From contig NZ_JAAOJA010000016.1 in NCBI RefSeq assembly GCF_013184545.1, positions 1 through 64,000 on the forward strand: a stretch of DNA of 64,000 bases, given 5' to 3'. Made by a program: the position numbers and the translations under genes. This stretch comes from Pseudomonas tumuqii (lineage in GTDB: Bacteria; Pseudomonadota; Gammaproteobacteria; Pseudomonadales; Pseudomonadaceae). The notes beneath the pieces are model-generated. The model searched no databases and was not told the DNA's origin. It saw only the letters and a list, made by a program, of their open reading frames with translations. This document shows, in pieces, positions 43,445-51,897 of the stretch; position 1 is the first letter of the stretch; each line of letters starts with the position of its first letter.

Positions 43445-44344
43445 CTAGACAGCAGCGAAGCAGCCGTTTTGCGCCGCCTCCAGGGTGTTCTCCAGCAGGC
43501 AGGCGATGGTCATTGGGCCGACGCCACCGGGCACCGGGGTAATCCAGCTGGCGCGGGTGCGTGCCTCGGCAAAGCACACGTCGCCGGTCAGCGTGCCGTC
43601 GGCCAGGCGGTTGATGCCGACATCCAGCACCACCGCGCCGGGCTTGATCCACTCGCCCTTGACCAGCCCCGGCACCCCGGTGGCGACCACCAGGATGTCG
43701 GCCTGACGCACCAGGCTCGGCAGATCCCGGGTCTTCTTGTGCGCCACCACCACGGTCGCCTCGGCGCGCAACAGCTCGAGCGCCATCGGCCGACCGACGA
43801 TGGTCGAGGCACCGATCACCACCGCCAGCTTGCCGCGGCAGTCGATCTGCGCACTGCCGAGCAGACGCATGCAGCCTTTCGGCGTGCACGGGCGCAACGC
43901 CGGAAAACCGGCCGCCAGGCGACCGAGGTTCTCCGGGTGGAAACCGTCGACGTCCTTGCCCGGCTGAATCCGCGCCAGCACGCGCTGCACATTGATCTGC
44001 GCGGGCAGCGGCAGCTGCACGAGAATCCCGTGCACCAGCGGATCCTGATTGAGCCGGTCGATCAGCGCCAACAGCTCGGCTTCCGAGGTCTGCGCGGACA
44101 GACGATTGCTGAAGGAGCGAATGCCCGCCTCCTCACAGGCCGTGATCTTGTGCCGCACGTAAACCTGCGAAGCCGGATCCTCGCCGACCAGCACCACGGC
44201 CAGGCCGGGCACCAGGCCACCATGGGCAATATGCTCGGCTACCTCGGCGGCCACCCGGGCGCGCACCTGCAGCGCCAGGCCGCGGCCATCGAGCAGGCGC
44301 GCACTGGCGTGTTCAAGCGGACACTCAACACTGGTCGCCGCCAT
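43445..44344 (-). CDS. folD: Bifunctional methylene-THF dehydrogenase/cyclohydrolase FolD
   Basis: Protein of 299 residues, NADP-dependent, converting methylene-THF to methenyl-THF and then 10-formyl-THF. The catalytic YxxxK motif is visible in VYVRHKITACEEAGI (Lys about 66) and the Rossmann motif in VIGASTIVGRPMA (about 177). Placement after the mgs genes (one base after the mgsC stop) shows it serves methyl-group oxidation; it is probably a second, dedicated copy. Confidence 0.95.
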   Translation of the reverse strand: MAATSVECPLEHASARLLDGRGLALQVRARVAAEVAEHIAHGGLVPGLAVVLVGEDPASQVYVRHKITACEEAGIRSFSNRLSAQTSEAELLALIDRLNQDPLVHGILVQLPLPAQINVQRVLARIQPGKDVDGFHPENLGRLAAGFPALRPCTPKGCMRLLGSAQIDCRGKLAVVIGASTIVGRPMALELLRAEATVVVAHKKTRDLPSLVRQADILVVATGVPGLVKGEWIKPGAVVLDVGINRLADGTLTGDVCFAEARTRASWITPVPGGVGPMTIACLLENTLEAAQNGCFAAV

Positions 44345-44345
44345 G

Positions 44346-45668
44346 CTAGTAGCCCTGCCCCGGCACCCAGCGGGTACCGGCCAATGGCACGCGGGCCATG
44401 GCAGCGGATTCGACGGTCAACGCCACCAGATCCTCGGGATCGAGATTGAGCAGGTGCGACTTGCCGCAGGCGCGGGCCATGGTCTGTGCCTCCAGCACCA
44501 GCACGCGCAGGTAGTTGGCCAACCGCCGACCGCCCTCGATCGGATCCAGGCGCTTGGCCAGTTCCGGGTCCTGGGTGGTGATGCCGGCCGGGTCCCTGCC
44601 GTTCTGCCAGTCGTCGTAGAAGCCGGCGGCGGAGCCGAGCTTCTTCAACTCGTCGTCGAGGCGCGGGTGGTTGTCGCCGAGGGCGATCAGCGCGGCGGTG
44701 CCGATCGCCACCGCGTCGGCGCCCATGGCCATGGCCTTGGCCACGTCGGCGCCGGTGCGGATGCCGCCGGAGACGATCAGTTGCACCTTGCGGTGCATGT
44801 CCATCTCCTGCAGCGCCTGCACGGCCTGCGGAATGGCGCAGAGAATCGGGATGCCGACGTGCTCGATGAACACTTCCTGGGTCGCCGCGGTGCCGCCCTG
44901 CATGCCGTCGAGCACGATCACGTCGGCGCCGGCCTTGACCGCCAGCTTGACGTCGTAATACGGACGGCTGGCGCCGATCTTCACGTAGATCGGTTTTTCC
45001 CAGTCGGTGATCTCGCGGATCTCGGCGATCTTGATCGCCAGGTCGTCCGGGCCGGTCCAGTCCGGGTGACGGCAGGCACTGCGCTGGTCGACGCCGATCG
45101 GCAGGGTGCGCATGCCCGCCACCCGCTCGGTGACCTTCATGCCCAGCAGCATGCCGCCGCCGCCCGGCTTGGCGCCCTGGCCGAGGACGATCTCGATGGC
45201 GTCGGCCTTGCGCAGGTCGTCCGGGTTCATGCCGTAGCGCGACGGCAGGTATTGGTAGACCAGGTGCTGCGACTGGCCGCGCTCCTCCGGGGTCATGCCG
45301 CCATCGCCGGTGGTGGTGCTGGTGCCGGCGATGGTCGCGCCGCGGCCGAGGGCTTCCTTGGCGTTGGCCGAGAGCGCACCGAAACTCATGCCGGCGATGG
45401 TCACCGGGATCTTCAGGTGGATTGGCTTCTTGGCGAAGCGGTTGCCGAGGATCACGTCGGTGCCGCACTTCTCGCGGTAGCCTTCCAGCGGGTAGCGCGA
45501 CATGGACGCGCCGAGCAGCAGCAGGTCGTCGAAATGCGGCACCTTGCGCTTGGTGCCGCCACCGCGGATGTCGTAGATGCCGGTTTCCGCGGCGCGCTGG
45601 ATTTCCTGGATGGTCAGGCGGTCGAAGGTCGCGGACTCGCGCAGGACCGGGGGTTGTTTCTCGCTCAT
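44346..45668 (-). CDS. mgsC: N-methylglutamate synthase FMN subunit
   Basis: Protein of 440 residues of the glutamate-synthase central/FMN-domain family (GltB2-like, about 60-430). It carries AGMSFGALSANAKEALGRGA and the FMN-binding segments VLDGMQGGTAATQ and VSGGIRTGADVAKAMAMGAD. With MgsA and MgsB it transfers the methylamino group of methylamine or gamma-glutamylmethylamide to form N-methylglutamate. It lies 10 bases after mgsB. Confidence 0.9.
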   Translation of the reverse strand: MSEKQPPVLRESATFDRLTIQEIQRAAETGIYDIRGGGTKRKVPHFDDLLLLGASMSRYPLEGYREKCGTDVILGNRFAKKPIHLKIPVTIAGMSFGALSANAKEALGRGATIAGTSTTTGDGGMTPEERGQSQHLVYQYLPSRYGMNPDDLRKADAIEIVLGQGAKPGGGGMLLGMKVTERVAGMRTLPIGVDQRSACRHPDWTGPDDLAIKIAEIREITDWEKPIYVKIGASRPYYDVKLAVKAGADVIVLDGMQGGTAATQEVFIEHVGIPILCAIPQAVQALQEMDMHRKVQLIVSGGIRTGADVAKAMAMGADAVAIGTAALIALGDNHPRLDDELKKLGSAAGFYDDWQNGRDPAGITTQDPELAKRLDPIEGGRRLANYLRVLVLEAQTMARACGKSHLLNLDPEDLVALTVESAAMARVPLAGTRWVPGQGY

Positions 45669-45678
45669 GGTGTGATCC

Positions 45679-46362
45679 TCAGTACGCGGACGCGTTATCG
45701 ACTTTGAAGTTGTACAACTGGCGGGCCGAGCCGTAGCGCTTGAAGCTCGCCGGGTCGGCGGCGAAGCCGGCCTGATCGAGCAACTCGGCGAGTTCCTCGA
45801 GGTGCTCGGCACGCATCTCCTTCTCGATGCAATCCGAACCCAGCGACTTGACCGTGCCCTTGACGTAGATGCGCGTCTCGTAGAGCGAATCGCCCAGCGC
45901 GTCGCCGGCATCGCCGCAGACCACCAGGCGGCCGGCCTGGCCCATGAAGCAGCTCATGTGGCCGATGCTGCCGCCGACCACGATGTCGACGCCCTTCATG
46001 GAGATGCCGCAGCGCGCGCCGGCATCGCCCTCGATCACCAGCAGGCCGCCATGGGCGGTGGCACCGGCGGCCTGGGAGGCGCTGCCCTTGATCCGCACGC
46101 TGCCGGACATCATGTTTTCCGCCACGCCGACGCCGACGTTGCCGTGCACGGTGATGTTGGCCTGCTGGTTCATCCCGGCGCAGTAGTAGCCGGCGTGGCC
46201 CTGGATGACGATGTCGAGGGCCTGGTTCACGCCCACGGCCAGGTTGTGCTTGCCGCCGCTGTTGCTGACCAGCCACTCGCGCTCGTCGAGCTGCCTGGCC
46301 TGGTCGTGCAGCGCCTGATTGAAATCGCGCACGCTGGCGCTGGAAAGGTCGATGGTTTTCAT
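45679..46362 (-). CDS. mgsB: N-methylglutamate synthase GXGXG subunit
   Basis: Protein of 227 residues made largely of GXGXG repeats as in the C-terminal alpha-subunit domain of glutamate synthase (GltB3-like): runs such as GNVGVGVAENMMSG, GGLLVIEGDAGARCG and GRLVVCGDAGDALG build a right-handed beta-helix. It probably holds the complex together. It is 12 bases after mgsA. Confidence 0.92.
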   Translation of the reverse strand: MKTIDLSSASVRDFNQALHDQARQLDEREWLVSNSGGKHNLAVGVNQALDIVIQGHAGYYCAGMNQQANITVHGNVGVGVAENMMSGSVRIKGSASQAAGATAHGGLLVIEGDAGARCGISMKGVDIVVGGSIGHMSCFMGQAGRLVVCGDAGDALGDSLYETRIYVKGTVKSLGSDCIEKEMRAEHLEELAELLDQAGFAADPASFKRYGSARQLYNFKVDNASAY

Positions 46363-46374
46363 GGTGTGCGCTCC

Positions 46375-47280
46375 TCAGGCGGACTGGCGTTCCCAGATGT
46401 ACATGGTGGCCGGCTCCGGCTCCCAGACCCTGGCGTTGTCGATACCCGGCAGACTGGCCAGCGCCTGGTACTCGGACGCCATGGCCACGTAGTCGTCGGT
46501 TTCGGCCAGAATTGCCGGCTTGCAGGCGATCGGATCGCGGATCACCGCGAAGCCGTCACGGGTGCCGATGGCGAAGGTGAAGAAGCCATCGAGGTCTTCC
46601 AGGGCGTGATCCAGCGCCGCCTTGAGGCTGTCGCCTTGGCGCAGGCGCCAGGTCAGGTAGCCGGCGGCCACTTCGGTGTCGTTGTCGGTCTCGAACTCGA
46701 TGCCGTGGCGGCGCAGTTCCTGGCGCAGGCGGAAGTGGTTGGACAGCGAGCCGTTGTGCACCAGGCACAGGTCCATGCCGGTGGAGAACGGGTGGCTGCC
46801 TTCCATGGTCACCGCGCTTTCGGTGGCCATGCGGGTGTGGCCGATGATGTGGCTGCCCTGCATCTTGGCCAGGGAGAAGCGCTGCGCAATGTCCTGCGGC
46901 AGGCCCATGCCCTTGAGAATCTCGATGCTCTGGCCGACGCTCATGACCCGCACGCCGGGGGCCAGTTCGAGCAGCGCGGCGCGCACCGCGGCTTCGCCGG
47001 CATTGGTCTTCAGCACCGCGGCGCTGGCGTTCTGCAACCAGTCCAGCGAGCAGCCGAGGCAGCCTTCCAGCTCGCCCATCAGGGCTTTCCAGTCATAGTC
47101 GCTGCTGGCGCTCTGCAGGGTCAGCTTGATCCAGCCGGCGCGCACTTCGTCGCCGTAGATGGCGAAGCCGGCGCTGTCCGGACCGCGATCGGTCATGGCC
47201 AGCAGCATGGGTTCGAAGAGCTTGCCGAGCTGGGATTCCAGCGCCGGGTTCTTCAGGTACAGACCTACGATTCCACACAT
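46375..47280 (-). CDS. mgsA: N-methylglutamate synthase amidotransferase subunit
   Basis: Class II glutamine amidotransferase of 301 residues. The catalytic N-terminal Cys2 follows the initiator Met (MCGIVGLYL). The motifs GHTRMATESAVTMEGSHPF and VHNGSLSNH are typical. In this pathway it likely hydrolyses gamma-glutamylmethylamide and hands methylamine to the synthase site. It is separated from gmaS by 63 bases. Confidence 0.92.
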   Translation of the reverse strand: MCGIVGLYLKNPALESQLGKLFEPMLLAMTDRGPDSAGFAIYGDEVRAGWIKLTLQSASSDYDWKALMGELEGCLGCSLDWLQNASAAVLKTNAGEAAVRAALLELAPGVRVMSVGQSIEILKGMGLPQDIAQRFSLAKMQGSHIIGHTRMATESAVTMEGSHPFSTGMDLCLVHNGSLSNHFRLRQELRRHGIEFETDNDTEVAAGYLTWRLRQGDSLKAALDHALEDLDGFFTFAIGTRDGFAVIRDPIACKPAILAETDDYVAMASEYQALASLPGIDNARVWEPEPATMYIWERQSA

Positions 47281-47343
47281 GTTGGTAACTCCTGAAACCT
47301 AAGGGTGTTGGCGATTGCCCGCGGCCTGGCGGGCAGCGCAAAA

Positions 47344-48678
47344 TCAGAAAAATTCGGTGTAACGCTCGATTTCCCAGTCGCTGACGTGGCGGCTGTACTC
47401 GACCCACTCCATGCGCTTGAGCTTGATGAACTCGTCGACGATCTGCGGGCCGAGCACCTCGCCAAACAGCGGGTCGGCCTCCAGCGCATCGCAGGCTTCC
47501 TTGAGGCTCTGTGGCAGGGTCTGGATGCCGCGCGCGGCGATCTCTTCCAGGCTCAGGCTGTAGAGGTTTTCGTTGCAGGCCTGGCCCGGATCGAGCTGAC
47601 GGTCGATGCCATCGAGGCCGGCGGCGATGATCGCGGCGCTGACCAGGTAGGGATTGCAGCCGGCATCCGGCAGGCGGAACTCGATACGCCCGTAGGGGAT
47701 GCGCAGCATCGCCGAGCGATTGTTGTCGCCATAGGCAATGAAGGCAGGTGCCCAGGTCGCGCCGGATAGCGAGCGGCCCACCACCAGACGCTTGTAGGAA
47801 TTCACCGTCGGCGCGGCGAAGGCGCACAGCGCCGGACCGTGCGCCAGCAGGCCGGCGAGGAAGTGATAGGCCAGTTTCGACAAGCCCATGCCGCTCGGGT
47901 CGCTGGCATCAAAGAACAGGTTGTTGCTGCTGGCGCTGGCGATCGACAGATGGAAATGCATGCCGTTGCCGGCCCGTTTGGGGTCCGGCTTGGGCATGAA
48001 CGAGCAGATCATGCCCAGGTCGTTGGCGATCTCGCCGGCGGCCATGCGGAAGAAGGTGAAGCGGTCGGCCGATTCCAGCGCGTCGCTGTAGGTGTAGTTG
48101 ATCTCGAACTGGCCGCAGGCGTCTTCGTGGTCGATCTGGTAGATGTCGAACCCCACCGGCTGCAGGGACTCGGTCAGGCGCTCGAGAAACTCGCGCGAAC
48201 GCGACAGGCCCTTGTAGTCGTAGCAAGGCTTCTCCAGCTTGTCGCTGGCATCCACCGGCTTGAGCTTGCCGTCGGCATCGCGGCGAAACAGGCTGAATTC
48301 CGGCTCCAGGCCGGTATTCAGGGTCCAGCCGCGATCGCTCAGGCGCTGCACCTGCTGCTGCAGCACGTAACGGCTGTCATACGGATGCGGCTGGCCATTC
48401 ACATGACCCACACACACCACCCGCCCGTAGCCCGGCTGCCAGGGCACCGGGATCAGCGTCGAGAGATCGCCGCGCGCCATGAAGTCCGGGCCGTGGGGCT
48501 GCATGCCCATGCCCCAGATGGCGAAACCGGCAAAGCCGGCGCCCGCCTCGGCCACGGCTTGCAGACCGCTGACCGGCACCGACTTGGTTTTGGCGGCGCC
48601 ATGAATGTCGACAAACTGGGCCAGCACATATTTGATAGCGTGCTGATCGATGATTCGCTGAGTCTCGCTAGGCAACAT
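47344..48678 (-). CDS. gmaS: Gamma-glutamylmethylamide synthetase
   Basis: Protein of 444 residues, the length of GmaS, in the glutamine-synthetase superfamily: joins glutamate and methylamine using ATP. Family motifs EPEFSLF, DACGQFEINYTYSDAL, NGMHFHLS and RIEFRLPDAGCNPYL are present. GGAGG precedes the ATG; the upstream extension has no support. It heads the minus-strand operon gmaS-mgsA-B-C-folD, and a composite operator lies about 30-60 bases upstream. Confidence 0.95.
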   Translation of the reverse strand: MLPSETQRIIDQHAIKYVLAQFVDIHGAAKTKSVPVSGLQAVAEAGAGFAGFAIWGMGMQPHGPDFMARGDLSTLIPVPWQPGYGRVVCVGHVNGQPHPYDSRYVLQQQVQRLSDRGWTLNTGLEPEFSLFRRDADGKLKPVDASDKLEKPCYDYKGLSRSREFLERLTESLQPVGFDIYQIDHEDACGQFEINYTYSDALESADRFTFFRMAAGEIANDLGMICSFMPKPDPKRAGNGMHFHLSIASASSNNLFFDASDPSGMGLSKLAYHFLAGLLAHGPALCAFAAPTVNSYKRLVVGRSLSGATWAPAFIAYGDNNRSAMLRIPYGRIEFRLPDAGCNPYLVSAAIIAAGLDGIDRQLDPGQACNENLYSLSLEEIAARGIQTLPQSLKEACDALEADPLFGEVLGPQIVDEFIKLKRMEWVEYSRHVSDWEIERYTEFF

Positions 48679-48706
48679 GGCCTGCCTCCTGGTGGGTCGC
48701 TTTATA

Positions 48707-48739
48707 TTCCGCGTGGGAATTTTACTTTCCCCAAAAGAA
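48707..48739. promoter_or_regulatory. Composite operator upstream of gmaS
   Basis: TTCC-N5-GGAA-N7-TTCC-N5-AGAA on the plus strand: TTCC 48707-48710, GGAA 48716-48719, TTCC 48727-48730, AGAA 48736-48739. The spacing is identical to the dmm copy and a fourth half-site is present. It lies 29-61 bases from the gmaS start. Confidence 0.65.
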
Positions 48740-48824
48740 ATGCAAACAACTTGCCAACCTGCCCCTGACAGAGCGCCACGCCAGCAAAAACGCGGGTTGC
48801 TTCTATTCACAGGAGAAAAATGGT

Positions 48825-48851
48825 TTCATGCGCGGAATATCTGAGTATTCC
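48825..48851. promoter_or_regulatory. Half-sites upstream of the XRE-cupin regulator gene
   Basis: TTCA-N5-GGAA (48825-48837) overlaps GGAATATCTGAGTATTCC (48834-48851), an inverted repeat with 6-bp arms and 6-bp spacer. The arms match those of the composite operators but the GGAA-TTCC spacing is 10 instead of 7. It is suggestive of autoregulation of the gene at 48918. Confidence 0.45.
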
Positions 48852-48917
48852 GGGGAAAACTCTCGCACATTACTGGTGCGAAATTTTTATTCCTGAACCT
48901 ATAAGGTGCAACGCAAC

Positions 48918-49517
48918 ATGCGCAAGACTGACGAAGTGCATCCACGCCTCAAACTCGAGCAGTATCTGGGCATGCAGATCCGTCGCCAGCGGCAGGCCCA
49001 GGAACTGAAGATTGCCGATGTGGCCCGCATCGCCAACATCAGCCAGGGCATGCTCAGCAAGATCGAAAATGCCCAGGTGTCGACCAGCCTGGATACCCTG
49101 AGCCGCCTGTGCGACGTGCTCGGCATGCCGATGTCCAAGCTGTTCAGCCAGTACGATCAACAAGGCAGCGGCGCCCTGCTGGTCAAGGCCGATGAAGGCT
49201 TGGAGGTGGTGCGCCGCGGCACCGACAAGGGCCACACCTATCACCTGCTCAACCACACCCGTGGCCCGAAGAAGACCTTCGAGGCCTATATGGTGACCAT
49301 GGATGACGCCAGCGAGGAATTCCCCACCTTCTCGCACCCCGGCACCGAGTTCCTCCACCTGCTCGAAGGCGAACTGGTCTACCGCCATGGCGATCAGCTC
49401 TACAGCATGACCCCTGGCGACAGCCTGACCTTCGACGGCGAAGTACCGCATGGCCCGGAAAAACTGGTGCAGGTGCCGATCCGCCTGCTGTCGATCATGA
49501 ACTACGGCAAGGAATAG
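48918..49517 (+). CDS. XRE-family regulator with C-terminal cupin
   Basis: Regulator of 199 residues: an XRE-type helix-turn-helix (about 20-75; IADVARIANISQGMLSKIEN) and a cupin ligand domain (about 115-190; HPGTEFLHLLEGELVYR). This pairing is common for regulators of amine, polyamine and sulfur metabolism. It is divergent from gmaS and in the centre of the methylated-amine locus, so it is the best candidate for binding the composite operators. The ATG at 48918 is preceded by AAGG; a GTG at 48906 is possible. Confident family, inferred target. Confidence 0.85.
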   Translation: MRKTDEVHPRLKLEQYLGMQIRRQRQAQELKIADVARIANISQGMLSKIENAQVSTSLDTLSRLCDVLGMPMSKLFSQYDQQGSGALLVKADEGLEVVRRGTDKGHTYHLLNHTRGPKKTFEAYMVTMDDASEEFPTFSHPGTEFLHLLEGELVYRHGDQLYSMTPGDSLTFDGEVPHGPEKLVQVPIRLLSIMNYGKE

Positions 49518-49531
49518 GCGCGCACAGCGCT

Positions 49532-50311
49532 TTAGCCAGCCGCGCAGCGCGTCAGCAGGCTGCGCACTTCGTCCTGCATGGCGACGGCCAGTGCCTGGCG
49601 CCGCGCCTCGGTCATGCGCGGTCGCGCCAGGGCGCAACTGAATGCGCCGAGCACCTGCCCGCCGGCATCGACAATCGCCACCGCCAGGCCGGTGTAACCC
49701 GGCAGGCGGCGGTCGGCCAGACCGCTGGCAAAGCCCAACCGGCGCACGCTGTCCAGGCTCGCCGCAATCAGCTCGGCATCCAGCCCGTAATCCAGGCGCA
49801 ACACCGCCTGGTTGTGCTGCAGAATTTCGTTGCGCGCGGCGCGCGGCAGGTGTGCCAGCAGCACCTGCGAGGCCTGCCCCACACCCATGGGAATGCGCCC
49901 GCCTACCGCCGCGCTGTAGCTCTGCACCGGCTGGTTGCCGGCGAGCAAGTCCAGGCACAGGACGTGGTAACCGTCCGGCACCAGCAGGAAGAAACTGTCG
50001 CCAAAGCGCTGTGCCAGGCGCAGCAACGCCGGCCGCGCCAGCTCGCGCAGCCCGCCGGCATTAGCCGCCTGAGCCCCCAGGGCAAACAACTCGTAACCCA
50101 GTTCATAACGCCCGCGCCGCTGGCCAGGGCGGACAAAGCCCTGGCGGCGCAACGCCTGCAACAGGCGGTAGAGGGTGGGCCGCGAACAGCCACAGGCGAC
50201 GGCCAGCTCGCCCGGATCGGCGCCCTGCGCGCCAGCCGCGGCCAGCACGCGCAGCAACTGAAAGGCGCGTTCCAGGCTCTGGGTGCCACCGATGCCGATA
50301 CGGCTCGTCAT
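49532..50311 (-). CDS. IclR-family transcriptional regulator
   Basis: Regulator of 259 residues with winged helix-turn-helix (about 12-70; LAVACGCSRPTLYRLLQALR) and an IclR effector domain (about 85-255). AGGTGAG precedes the ATG at 50311. It is divergent from the flavin oxidoreductase gene at 50420, which it probably controls. The inducer is unknown. Confidence 0.88.
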   Translation of the reverse strand: MTSRIGIGGTQSLERAFQLLRVLAAAGAQGADPGELAVACGCSRPTLYRLLQALRRQGFVRPGQRRGRYELGYELFALGAQAANAGGLRELARPALLRLAQRFGDSFFLLVPDGYHVLCLDLLAGNQPVQSYSAAVGGRIPMGVGQASQVLLAHLPRAARNEILQHNQAVLRLDYGLDAELIAASLDSVRRLGFASGLADRRLPGYTGLAVAIVDAGGQVLGAFSCALARPRMTEARRQALAVAMQDEVRSLLTRCAAG

Positions 50312-50419
50312 GTTTTTCTCACCTGTTGATAAACATCCATGAGCGGCGCCGATGCAAGTTGCGCGCCCCATCGCCGGCGCCAGGCTTGCGCCTGAACCAA
50401 TCGCCCGGAGAGCCGCACC

Positions 50420-51715
50420 ATGTACCCGCAGATCGAACGCCTGGACCCTTCATCAACGCTGCCCGCGCAGAGCGAAGTCGCCATCATCGGCGGCGGCATC
50501 ATCGGCGTGGCGACCGCCTACTGGCTGGCCACCCGCGGCATCCCGGTCACCCTGCTGGAAAAGGGCGAGATCGCCGCCGAGCAGTCCTCGCGCAACTGGG
50601 GCTGGTGCCGCAGCATGGGCCGTGACCTGGCGGAAATCCCCCTGGCACTGGCCAGCCTGCAGATCTGGCAACGCTGGCAGGAGGAAATGGGCGAAGGCCT
50701 GGGTTTTCAGCGCAGCGGCATCCTCTACGCCTGTGAAAACCCGCGCCAGCTGCAGCAGCAAGCCGACTGGCTGGAGGGCGCGCGCCACTATGGCGCCCAA
50801 GCCCGCTTGCTGGAACGGCGCGAGCTGGCCGGCGTGCTGCCAGACGCGGCCCGCGCCGGCTGGGCGGGCGCCCTGCACGCCGCGCTGGATGGCCGCGCCG
50901 AGCCGCAGCGCGCCAGCGTCGTGATTGCCCGCGCCGCCCAGCGCCTGGGCGCCAAGCTGATCACCCGCTGCGCGGTACGGGGCCTGGACATCGAGGCCGG
51001 CCGGGTGAGCGGGGTTATCACCGAGCACGGCCGGCTGCGCTGCAGCCAGGTGGTACTGGCCGGCGGCGCCTGGTCCTCGCTGTTCTGCCGCAACTTGGGC
51101 ATTCGCCTGCCGCAACTGAAGGTCGTGGCCTCGGTGCTGCGCAGCGAGCCGATGCCCGGCGGCCCCGAGCTTGCCGTGGGCGCCAGCCGCTTCGCCGTGC
51201 GCAAGCGCCAGGACGGCGGCTACACCATCGCCCAGCGCAATGGCAACCTGGCGCCGATCACCCCGGACAGCCTGCGCTACTTCGCCGACTTCCTGCCGGC
51301 CCTGGGCAAACAGTACCGCGAGCTGCGCCTGCGCCTGGACCGCTCCTTTATCGATGAACTGCGCCAACCCAGCCGCTGGGCGCTGGATCGACCCAGCCCC
51401 TTCGAACAGTGCCGGGTGCTCGACCCGCAACCGAGCCTGGCGATTCTCGCCGAGGCGCGCGAGGAGCTGGGCCGGGTCTTGCCCTTCTTCCGCACGCTGC
51501 GCGTGGCGCAGAGCTGGGCCGGGGTCATGGACGTCACCCCGGACGCCATCCCGGTGATCGGCCCGGTCGAGCAACTGCCCGGCCTGTTCCTCTCCACCGG
51601 TTATTCCGGCCACGGCTTCGGCATCGCGCCGGGTGCCGGGCGCCTGGCCGCCGACCTGCTGCTCGGCGATACGCCGCTGGTCGACCCCACTCCTTTTCGG
51701 TTCAGCCGCCTGTAG
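50420..51715 (+). CDS. FAD-dependent amine/amino-acid oxidoreductase (DadA/DAO family)
   Basis: DAO-family flavoprotein of 431 residues with N-terminal FAD motif IIGGGIIGVATAYWLA (about 22-37) and C-terminal FAD contact GYSGHGFGIAPGAGRLAADLL (split over about 390-412). It could oxidise sarcosine, glycine betaine-derived amines, N-methylglutamate or a D-amino acid; the sequence does not decide. CGGAG precedes the ATG. Between an IclR gene and purU-mgd, so probably tied to amine catabolism. Confidence 0.82.
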   Translation: MYPQIERLDPSSTLPAQSEVAIIGGGIIGVATAYWLATRGIPVTLLEKGEIAAEQSSRNWGWCRSMGRDLAEIPLALASLQIWQRWQEEMGEGLGFQRSGILYACENPRQLQQQADWLEGARHYGAQARLLERRELAGVLPDAARAGWAGALHAALDGRAEPQRASVVIARAAQRLGAKLITRCAVRGLDIEAGRVSGVITEHGRLRCSQVVLAGGAWSSLFCRNLGIRLPQLKVVASVLRSEPMPGGPELAVGASRFAVRKRQDGGYTIAQRNGNLAPITPDSLRYFADFLPALGKQYRELRLRLDRSFIDELRQPSRWALDRPSPFEQCRVLDPQPSLAILAEAREELGRVLPFFRTLRVAQSWAGVMDVTPDAIPVIGPVEQLPGLFLSTGYSGHGFGIAPGAGRLAADLLLGDTPLVDPTPFRFSRL

Positions 51716-51732
51716 CAGGCCGTTGAAAAACA

Positions 51733-51819
51733 TTCCCAGCAGGACAAAATAATTCCCCACAGGTATAGACGCGCGACTTTCATTCGCTTATAAAAATCCC
51801 CACAAGAAATATATATTCC
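51733..51819. promoter_or_regulatory. Two composite operators upstream of purU-mgdABCD
   Basis: First copy: TTCC 51733-51736, GGAC 51742-51745, TTCC 51753-51756, then GGTA at 51762-51765. Second: ATCC 51796-51799, AGAA 51805-51808, TTCC 51816-51819. Both keep the 5- and 7-base spacers. They are 79-165 bases before the purU start. Confidence 0.6.
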
Positions 51820-51897
51820 TTTTGGTTAATTTTATTCGCGGATGAATTTCTCTTTTGCCAGCGAGAAAAACCGCCCCCGATTCCCGACGAGGACGCC

